Below the pieces are notes generated by a model, which saw only the letters and a program-made list of their open reading frames with translations, did no database searches and was not told the origin of the DNA. Of a stretch of DNA of 64,000 nucleotides, positions 20,994-28,989 are shown in pieces (within the stretch, counting starts at the first letter, position 1; each line of letters starts with the position of its first letter). This DNA comes from Paramoeba atlantica (lineage: Eukaryota > Discosea). The stretch lies in assembly GCA_977017575.1 (NCBI GenBank), contig CDRNVI010000010.1:124001-188000 (forward strand), read 5' to 3'. The position numbers and the translations under genes are program-made.

Positions 20994-22232
20994 TCACGGG
21001 CTTAAGAGCATAAGAATGACTACCAAACAAGCACAAATGGTGAAAGGACAAGCGACGTAAAGAAAGAATATCAATAAAGAGACCTCGTGGGTCATGTAGT
21101 GCCGCATGCTGAAGATAAGACCAAGCTGGATCGCTGTTGGACAACATACCTGGACGAGATACACGAGATGCAGCACACGCCATCGGGGCAATGTACTGCG
21201 AAATAGGTAAAAGAAAGACAGGCCCAAACCAAGCGGAACGACAAGAAGACGCAGTACGGTGACGACAAACACAACCCTGGGAGGAAGAGGAAAGGGTTTA
21301 GCAGGAGTGCTGCCCTGTACTTCGGAATTCGAGACTGTGCCTTCCCTACTCTCCGATACCTCTTTCCGTACCTCTAGGAAAGTGAGATAGAGATTAGCTC
21401 CAAGGAGAACGAGAGTCAGGGGAACGGTACCCTCCCCGACCACGCGCAGAGCGGCATAGAACACATAGAGATATCCACTCTCTGAGTCGGTAAAGTGCCG
21501 CTGTAGCGAGGGTATGGCTAAGACAATAAGCGTTAGAATCGCGGCGACAAAGGGCGCATTGACGCACTGTCTTAAAATCTCGAAAGTGCTTTTGTGTTTC
21601 AGGCAAAAGCTGGACCACCAGGCTCTTAGCGTTTTTGTTGTCGACGCGGATCCATTTTGCTGCGCATCACTCTGCCCTTCCTGTCCATTCGTGACCAAAA
21701 GCGTTCCCTCCTCGAAGCTACTGATTCGTTTCCTTTGCTCTTTTTTCTCATATTCAATGACATAAGTCCCTATGAACCACATAAATGGAGTCATGAATAC
21801 ATGAAACACGAAGCACAATGAAATGGCCAATTCCAGATCTTCCCGAATCCACGGGATATTGGTTGCCAGAGATTGCAGGATATTGATAGGAAAACTGATT
21901 GTGTTGTTGAACGTTACACACAACATAGCGAGAGGTCGAAACTTCGTCGGAAGAAGACAAGTGGCCGCGAGAAAGGTCAGCAGTGAGGAACCCACCACAA
22001 CGTAACACACACAAACCGGAAGTAGCCATGAGTCCTCAAGCTGATGAATACTGAGAGCACCCACAATCGATGAGAATGTAAGTGCCGGGGTCATAATGGT
22101 GGCACTTACCTGGGCGATGGCCGATAGAGCCTTCTTCTCCGGTTTGCACACCCACGCAAAGTACACCCCGCTGGCGACAATAAGCATAAGCTTTACCACA
22201 GCGGTAACGACGTGGACCGCAACTTGGATCAT
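20994..22232 (-). CDS. Auxin-efflux-carrier-family membrane protein (PIN/PILS-like)
   Basis: The ATG at 22230-22232 gives 412 residues. There are about five hydrophobic spans in the first 150 residues, a polar loop at about 165-215 and four to five spans in the C-terminal half, the family's 5+5 layout. The second helix pair has MTPALTFSSIVG, and FNNTISFPINILQSL sits where this family has its conserved Asn/Pro crossover motif. The last spans include LRLLVVPLGLG and QVCCPTAIQLGLI. In protists the substrate is unknown; a metabolite or organic-anion transporter is inferred. Confidence 0.85.
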   Translation of the reverse strand: MIQVAVHVVTAVVKLMLIVASGVYFAWVCKPEKKALSAIAQVSATIMTPALTFSSIVGALSIHQLEDSWLLPVCVCYVVVGSSLLTFLAATCLLPTKFRPLAMLCVTFNNTISFPINILQSLATNIPWIREDLELAISLCFVFHVFMTPFMWFIGTYVIEYEKKEQRKRISSFEEGTLLVTNGQEGQSDAQQNGSASTTKTLRAWWSSFCLKHKSTFEILRQCVNAPFVAAILTLIVLAIPSLQRHFTDSESGYLYVFYAALRVVGEGTVPLTLVLLGANLYLTFLEVRKEVSESREGTVSNSEVQGSTPAKPFPLPPRVVFVVTVLRLLVVPLGLGLSFFYLFRSTLPRWRVLHLVYLVQVCCPTAIQLGLIFSMRHYMTHEVSLLIFFLYVACPFTICACLVVILMLLSP

Positions 22233-22471
22233 TCTCAAGTGACTTTGTGATGTGTAGATGCGAACGACGTGAAAACGGGAGATTTACTGAAAGGTGATCA
22301 GTAGTGCGTGAAATCTCATATCCACGGGTATAAGAATAGGTAAACTTCTTCTTAGTGGTATTCCATTGAGATTACAATCATCTTGCACTTCGAAATGTGA
22401 TGCATACAAATACATGTATCATGTAAGACAAAAAATCGCCTACATTTTGTCCCCAACAGAACCTCCCAGGG

Positions 22472-24442
22472 CTACGCCGACGTCAGATGCCCCACGGAAT
22501 CTACACTGCCCTCTTCCGGCCCCCCAACCTCCCTTTCCTCCGCACCTCGTCCCCTCACCCCTCGACGGTATACATCCCCGCATACATCCCCGGTATACAT
22601 CCCCGCATTCCGGGCTCGAAACACATCCCGGGGACTCACCTCTACCCCCTCAGGGTAGCTTGCCGCAACCTCCTCCTCCTTCCCCACCCTCTCCCGGTCC
22701 CTCTCCCGTACCCTCACCGCTCTCCTCCGGCTCAACTCCAACACGTAGCGCTGGGGATCCAGCCGCATCCGGAGATACTCCCCCTCCCCATCTTCCTCCG
22801 GACAAAAATCCCCATCTCCCCCCGCACTCGCCTGCTGCCCCTCCAGCACCGACGCCAGCCGTGTCTTTATGTCACGCACGGAGCTCCCGGTGAGCTCCGC
22901 GCACTCCCGCAGCACTCTCCGCTGGTACGCCCCCAGCCGCCTCCGGTGCCATTGCCGGGTCAGCACCTCCGGGGCCTCCGCCCCCGGCACCCCGTGGAGG
23001 AACCCGAAGTGCGCCATCGCCTCCACGGGGTGCAGCACCCAGAGCTCCGCGCGGAGAGAGCCGCGGAGACGCTGGAGGAACGCAGGGGACTCATTATAGT
23101 TATTAGAATTACCATTTCTATTTATATTTCTATTCTTCTTGTGGTTATTATAGTTTATATTTTCGTGGTTGGTAAAATGAAACGGTTGACTTCCGAGGGG
23201 GTGGGATGTCGTGGGCTCGGCATTCTGCATCGGGGCATCGAAATAGTCCAGCACGACCCAACGACGGTTGTGTTTGATTTCGTACTCGACGGGGTGCGGG
23301 CGGGAGGGCTCGAGAAGGGTTCGGAAGTTGGAGGTTAGCACGACCGCGAGCCCCCCGGGTCGGAGATGGGACCCGGCATGCTCGAAGAAGTGCTCGATCT
23401 CCCCATCGATCCCCGCGAGCCCGGGGGCGTAGGGGGTTTCGTGGGATTCGTACTGGGTTAAGGAGAGTAAATCCGGAGTGTAGACGACACAGTCAAACGG
23501 GAGGGCGTAGCTCGCGCGCGGGGATCGGCTGTTGGGGGGCTTGGTGTTCGAGGGGTCGACCGGGAGCGCGGGGAACATATCTGCGGTTTGAAATTGTAGC
23601 CGGCTACGGGTGGAGGTGTCGGAGAGTCGCCGGACATCCCGGAGCATGCCTTCGAGTGCACGGGGATTGGGGTCCGTACTGAGCAGGTTGATTTTTTTAA
23701 ACCGGCTGAGGGCGAAAGGGAGGACACCGCAACCTACGTTGAGACATAGTACCCGCTGCAGCCTTAACGGGTTGTGCATGCAGGTGAACCATTTTATGAA
23801 TAAAGCCACGTGTTGGAGATGAACGGGTTTCGGTAGCCGTACGCCGAAAAGCGGATGGAGTCGAAGGTTGCTTAAAAGAGAGGGGAAATTCACCCCATTG
23901 CGCCAGGCCGCGAAGTGATCCACCAGCGAGAGGTAGTCACGTACGGAGAGGTGCGTGTGAGCGGCTGCGGGGTAGGCCTTTTCAGCGAATTCGATAAAGT
24001 CACGATAGATGCTCTCATTCCAGTGGGTCTCCTCGAAATAGAACAAATGGCGGTAGAACGTCGTGTTCTTGTCTTTTTCACGAAAATCACGAAGCAGCCA
24101 AAAGGAGCGATCAAGGACGAGCCGTTCATAGGTCGCGGTTGCCGTCGCTTGTTGAAAGACCAGAGACGGGAGATCGATGGCAGGATGCTCCAGCGCAGAG
24201 AGCTGCGTTAAATACTTTTGCTACTTATCCGCCATTTCTAACGAGTGGTTGACTTGAACGTAGTGACCCTGTCGCAGGGAGGCGTAGACGGAGTCGTAGG
24301 TGTCAAGATGGGGGTCTAAAAGCCGTACCCCGTGGGTCTCGGGGTCCAACGTGTCCTGGGGATGAATCACGAGATGACGGGAAGAAAAGACACGGAGGGG
24401 GTGAGAGGGGGTGAGAGGGCGGCGAAAGAGCTGTGTCCACAT
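22472..24442 (-). CDS. SAM-dependent methyltransferase-like protein, reading frame interrupted by one in-frame TAG
   Basis: The best start is the ATG at 24440-24442, which opens a mitochondrial-type presequence (MWTQLFRRPLTPSHPLRVF). The same frame meets TAG at 24221-24223, then continues without a stop to 22472. The sequence on both sides is protein-like, and the first ATG after the TAG lies only just before motif I. Motif I is VLCLNVGCGVLPFAL with an acidic STDPNPR after it. The usual NPPY site reads YTPD, so the catalytic activity is unclear. An Asn-rich insert follows, then a basic C-terminal region. TAG ends other genes here (eL21, uS13, V-ATPase c), so it is not reassigned. Read-through, a recent lesion or a sequence error are all possible. 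Confidence 0.65.
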
Positions 24443-24699
24443 GGGGGATAGGAGAGATAGGGGTAAGGGGAAAGGGCATAGACGGACAAAGAGGAAATTT
24501 TAGGGGGAGTAAGGTTTTTATGTGTTACAGAGAGTTAGGATGAGGTTCGCTCCTCTGCATTTTCGTGTAAACTTACGTAGAATTTATGAAACTTGTATAA
24601 AAAATAACGGAAGTAAAGAATTTGGTACATTTTTTTTTGTGGCATCCGGTGAGTTGTTCTCAAACCACCCATGACGCGATTCGCACCCGCATTGTCCCC

Positions 24700-25638
24700 T
24701 CACTGAAAAATCTCATTTAACGGATCCAACGCGGGCAACGGAGGGCATGCTGCATTTCGCTGCTTTCTTTGCTTCTTTGCCTCACTACGTGCTCGGTAAC
24801 TATACGTCTTGGCGTGCGATTCGACTTGTCTCGCATGAGGAGAGGGGACTTTGTTCTTCCAAAGCACATTTCCCCCACACAGCTTATCCACCAGCAGCCG
24901 GGGGTACAACACGAAACGAGGACCAATCTCCATCACGTCCTTCCCGTCCGTGGTGAACTGGTAGTTCCGAAACCACACACACCCATCAAAGAAGAAAAAG
25001 CAATACATATGGTCATGAAACGGTTTCGCACGGGGATGGTCCTTGGGGGTACCGAAGCACATGGTGAGCAGAACTTGTAGCACTTTTAAATGAGGCTGTA
25101 GGGTAAATTCATTGTCAAAATGCAACAGTGGGCGAGAATACTTTAGACAGTTTCCTGTACGGCTGAGCTCTGCAGCAGTCGAGATCGAGACCAAGGAAAA
25201 CAAGGCGGAGGGACCCTTGGGGGATTGCCCGATCCAGAGATCCGTTTCGCTCTTTCGCGGGTTAAGCAGTACCGTCGTGTTGCATTGGTACAGCGAGGTG
25301 AGTTCAGACATCACCGTTCCGAGCCCGGCATGGAGTTTTATTTTGCTCGTCCCTCGGCTGTGAGGTAACATCTCGTGGAAATCTTTTATGAGACAACGTT
25401 CTTTTTTAGAGATCGCTCGGGTGCCGAGTATAAGGCATCGCTGCTTGTTTGCGCCCACCGACGCGGATTGAGCCCTTCGCAAGGATACGTCCTGCACCAT
25501 CGAGGTGGCTGCGTCATCGGATTCGATACTTGTGTTTTCTGATTCAGGATCGGTCTCGGATGCTTCTGACGATTTATCAAGTGTTGGGGTCTTTCGTTTG
25601 CGAGCCATAAGTTTTGAGACACTTTCACTAACTAACAT
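24700..25638 (-). CDS. BRX1: Ribosome biogenesis protein BRX1 (Brix domain)
   Basis: A 312-residue protein. After an acidic disordered N-terminus, CLILGTRAISKKERCLIKDFHEMLPHS matches the opening of the Brix domain in BRX1. HDHMYCFFFFDGCVWFRNYQF and IGPRFVLYPRLL are its other hallmarks. BRX1 acts in the nucleolus in early 60S subunit assembly and rRNA processing. A basic tail (KKQRKQRN) follows. The first ATG is at 25638; an alternative at 25608 starts MARKRK. Confidence 0.93.
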   Translation of the reverse strand: MLVSESVSKLMARKRKTPTLDKSSEASETDPESENTSIESDDAATSMVQDVSLRRAQSASVGANKQRCLILGTRAISKKERCLIKDFHEMLPHSRGTSKIKLHAGLGTVMSELTSLYQCNTTVLLNPRKSETDLWIGQSPKGPSALFSLVSISTAAELSRTGNCLKYSRPLLHFDNEFTLQPHLKVLQVLLTMCFGTPKDHPRAKPFHDHMYCFFFFDGCVWFRNYQFTTDGKDVMEIGPRFVLYPRLLVDKLCGGNVLWKNKVPSPHARQVESHAKTYSYRARSEAKKQRKQRNAACPPLPALDPLNEIFQ

Positions 25639-25823
25639 TTTTGGGTTTCCTGTGTAAGATTAGTATTATGGAACGATCACTACCATAAACAATTCTTTAA
25701 TATGATTTGCTTACTTTTACGTAACTCCTTGTCCCGCCTAATTTAAAATAGATAAACAGAAGTACGAACCTTAAGTGTTTAGTACCCTTTTTTATTAGCT
25801 GACAGTGGTCCTATCTTAAACTT

Positions 25824-26609
25824 TTACAAGTGCAAGCCACTAGTCTTTAACCCTTCGGCATAATTTTCTATCCTCTTACTTTGCAGGTAAGGATATGAGA
25901 CATCCCAATCAAGCGTGACGTGGGCGTTTAGCATAGCATCCAATGATACAGATGCAGGTTGATGCAAGAACATCTCCTCGAACACAACTTCTGACTTTTC
26001 TCGCTTGAGGATTTCGTAGGATGCCCTAAAAATAACTTGCTGCACGTAATTCGCCAAGTAATAAAGAAGAGGAAGCGTAACTCGAACAAACTCTTCGATT
26101 TTGTGATCCACCTCATGCTTATCGTTTTTCTTTTTTGAAATGAACTCGAGGTCGTCTAGTCGGTTTCGTATATGGCGTAATACCGGCTCGGGCAATAATT
26201 CCGTGATTTGATGTAGCGATCTTCGTAAATTGGGTAACGTTTGCGTAATAACTTGTTGAACATTTTCTTCAGACAAAGTGAGCCATTTATGGCCAACTGA
26301 CAAGGTCGAGGAAGGCAAGGTTTTTGCCTTTTTCGACCCTTTCGAGGGCCTTTCTCTTTGTTCCAGTTTTTCGCATTCTTGATTCATTCGATCACAGAGG
26401 TGCATTACTCCCAATCTTAGTTGGCTAAGGCATAAAATAAGTTGTACAGGCGGAGGTAGAGTGCACACATCCTCCGTGTTTTTCGAGTTGACCTCATCCG
26501 AGGGTGGGGCTATTATGGAGCACAGAATATTATCGTAGACAGCATTTTGTGATTTCCATGCTTTATGGGCATAGTGCACAATTTGCCAAGACAACAAATC
26601 AGAAGACAT
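25824..26609 (-). CDS. Unrecognised helical protein
   Basis: The first ATG is at 26607-26609 (261 residues). The protein is mostly helical with a basic stretch near residues 90-105 (RPSKGSKKAKTL) and no signal peptide or membrane span. RRSLHQITELLPEPVLRHIRNRLDDLEF suggests amphipathic helix packing. I recognise no family. It lies between BRX1 and a large helical-repeat gene, which says little in a kinetoplastid array. Confidence 0.6.
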   Translation of the reverse strand: MSSDLLSWQIVHYAHKAWKSQNAVYDNILCSIIAPPSDEVNSKNTEDVCTLPPPVQLILCLSQLRLGVMHLCDRMNQECEKLEQRERPSKGSKKAKTLPSSTLSVGHKWLTLSEENVQQVITQTLPNLRRSLHQITELLPEPVLRHIRNRLDDLEFISKKKNDKHEVDHKIEEFVRVTLPLLYYLANYVQQVIFRASYEILKREKSEVVFEEMFLHQPASVSLDAMLNAHVTLDWDVSYPYLQSKRIENYAEGLKTSGLHL

Positions 26610-26851
26610 TGGTAAGAAGGATACGAATTTCAATCTTGACCAAATCTAGTAGTAAAGCCCTGGTTGAAGAATACCAAACGAAATTATATTCCTTTGTGTT
26701 TTGTCACTAAAAAGGCAGGTTCTACACATTTCACAAACGTTTTTACCCCTTCGGATAAAAGATTTTCACAATCATTACAATTATGGTTAAATCACTTGCC
26801 TACACTATGATCGGCATACTCCATCACAGTGCATGCCTCCCGCCTCCGTCC

Positions 26852-28777
26852 TCAGGACTGATTCCCATGCAGCAGCGCCTTTATCATTTGCTGTCGCAGC
26901 ACACACTCCGTACCCTGCGAAGTGTTCTCCCCGAGCGGAATCCGTACCCCGTTATCATCATAGTACGCCCGTAGTACCGCTAAATACATCTCCTTGGCCA
27001 CTTCCGTGACGGGAAGCACTGAAGGGAGCGCTACCTCCGGACCCTTCTTCTTGCCCGCCCCCCGCTGCTGGGACTCCACTAAAATATGAACCCCACTCAC
27101 GGAGGTACGGAACAGGTACCGCACCAACTCGACCCGCCGCTTTTGATTCCACGCCGCAAGCTGAGCGTGTGGTTCAATCGCAAACGACAGCGCGGAGTTT
27201 ATTTTATTCGAAGCAAATTCGACATTTCCCGGAGGTCCGAGAAATTCGAGTCGTGCTAACGAGGCAAGAATACTGATGCTATTTCCCAAGGTCGTTTCAT
27301 GGACCATATTCGGGAGCAGGACAATGATCTCCTGCATCAACGGGCGAAGTTCAAAAATGGCCGGACACAGCGTCGGGGGACGGCTGGCATCACTGACAAG
27401 CGTTGAAAGCCCACTCAGGAGTAAGGCTAGATCCGAGGGCTTGGCCTCCGGAAGCAACCCCTTAACGTGCCGGAGAAGTGAAACAAACTCCTCAGGGGGG
27501 TACACTTTTAAATGTACCATGGCGTTCAGCAACCGGCAGGTATCGCTGATCGTCGTGGCATCGTGATGCGAGGGGAGGGTGAGGGAATCCGAAATCGGAC
27601 CCTCGGAGGCCGCGTAGCCCGGAAACCGGACCCGTAAAAACTGAGCCGCAAACAACCGCACGTAGGTTTGGTTATAAAAATGCGTATTCCGCAGCGCCTG
27701 CAGCGCATCCACCAGTATCCGCGGGGAGGTATCCGCGAGTTGTGCCCCCAGCGCACGGCAACAGGCATTGTACATCCCTTTATGGTCAATCTTATAATAC
27801 GCCCCCGCGCGCAGCACATACAGCACCTCCAACTGGGAATACCCCTCCCCTCTCCGCATCACGTCCTCCAGCAACCTCTGCACCTCCCCCGCCATCCCAT
27901 GCAGCACCTCCCCCGCCTTCCCATACTGCACCGCCTCCACACTGTGCCACAGCCGGGCGTAGTCCGTAAACGTGGCCATCCCGCGGGTCGCGGCAAACCC
28001 CCCGAGCAGCGCGGCCCACATCCCGGGGTGCGCCACCCGGACCCGGGCGAACGCCAGCCCCACCGTCGCCACCTCCCCCGGGGCCATCTCCCCCGCGAGC
28101 TGCGCGACCCGCGGGGCCAACCGCTGCATGGTGTCCGTGAAGTTCCCCGGGAGCAGCGCGGCGAGAGCACTCACCACCGGGAGCACCCCCTCCACGGGGA
28201 GCTCATACCCGCGGTCCGCCAGCAGCGTGAACAGCGACTCCACGAGCTGGGGGACGGCCTCCCCGAGGTGGAAGTAGCTGATGCAGGAGGCGAGTCGCGC
28301 GGCCTGGGCCACCGAGAGGGCCCGGGGCCGGGCGTGCGACGGGAGGTTCTTGAGGAGACGGTCCAGCGCGAGACGGGCTTGGCTGAGGAGAGTGGGGTCG
28401 TGGGGGGGAGGAGTCGTAGTGGTAGTGGTAGGAGTCGTAGGAGTCGTAGAGTTGTGGTGATGGGGAAGCGTAGTAGGCGTCGTAGGAGTGGTCGTAGTAG
28501 GATTTGTAGAGTTGTGGTGATGGGGAGTCATACGAAGGCTACGCTCGTGTTGCTGTTTCAGTAGGGTGAGTCGGGTTACGGTGGTGGCTGCGATGGTTTC
28601 GTAAAAGGATTGGGTCTCAGCGAGGGGGGAGGGGGAGGGGGGGGTGTCGTCGAGGGTGGGGGGAGGGGGGGGAGGGGGGCGTCGGGAGGGGGAGGAGGAG
28701 GGGAGGGTGGAGGGGTTGGCGTGGATTTTGGCACGCATGCGAATCCATTGCTGCCATTGTTGTTTGATGGGGTTCAT
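26852..28777 (-). CDS. Large alpha-helical-repeat protein, probably mitochondrial RNA-binding
   Basis: A 641-residue protein. Residues 1-125 are basic, then Pro/Thr/His low complexity made of short repeats (TTTPTTPTT). From about 130 it is a chain of helical pairs with regularly spaced Leu/Ala, for example VATVGLAFARVRV, LLNAMVHLKV and SNSISILASLARLEF-like units. This resembles OPR/FASTK-type organellar RNA-binding solenoids. The C-terminus has no clear RAP domain. Coding GC is high compared with neighbours. Confidence 0.65.
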   Translation of the reverse strand: MNPIKQQWQQWIRMRAKIHANPSTLPSSSPSRRPPPPPPPTLDDTPPSPSPLAETQSFYETIAATTVTRLTLLKQQHERSLRMTPHHHNSTNPTTTTPTTPTTLPHHHNSTTPTTPTTTTTTPPPHDPTLLSQARLALDRLLKNLPSHARPRALSVAQAARLASCISYFHLGEAVPQLVESLFTLLADRGYELPVEGVLPVVSALAALLPGNFTDTMQRLAPRVAQLAGEMAPGEVATVGLAFARVRVAHPGMWAALLGGFAATRGMATFTDYARLWHSVEAVQYGKAGEVLHGMAGEVQRLLEDVMRRGEGYSQLEVLYVLRAGAYYKIDHKGMYNACCRALGAQLADTSPRILVDALQALRNTHFYNQTYVRLFAAQFLRVRFPGYAASEGPISDSLTLPSHHDATTISDTCRLLNAMVHLKVYPPEEFVSLLRHVKGLLPEAKPSDLALLLSGLSTLVSDASRPPTLCPAIFELRPLMQEIIVLLPNMVHETTLGNSISILASLARLEFLGPPGNVEFASNKINSALSFAIEPHAQLAAWNQKRRVELVRYLFRTSVSGVHILVESQQRGAGKKKGPEVALPSVLPVTEVAKEMYLAVLRAYYDDNGVRIPLGENTSQGTECVLRQQMIKALLHGNQS

Positions 28778-28989
28778 GGGAGGGGGTGGGGGTGGGGTGG
28801 GAGGTAAAGGGGTGAGGTGGGGAAGAGGGTAGAACTAGAGAAGGGAAAAGGTGGGTGGGAGAGGGTGTTGTGGTGGTTCAGGAGATAAAGTTTAGGGTAG
28901 GAAAGGAGATGGAAATGCATTTAAAAGAATAAGGTTATGGCCTTGATCCATCAGATCAGATCAAATCAATATACCTGCATGAGTTGGAA

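Noticed and set aside
22487-23338. Plus-strand ORF of 283 codons opposite the methyltransferase gene
   Set aside because: Pro/His/Arg-rich shadow of a GC-rich coding strand, with no motif.
22472-24442. UAG reassigned to a sense codon
   Set aside because: eL21, uS13, aprataxin and V-ATPase c all end in TAG at the expected length, so TAG works as a stop here.
27668-28564. Plus-strand ORF of 298 codons opposite the helical-repeat gene
   Set aside because: Arg/Pro/His composition typical of the antisense of GC-rich coding DNA.
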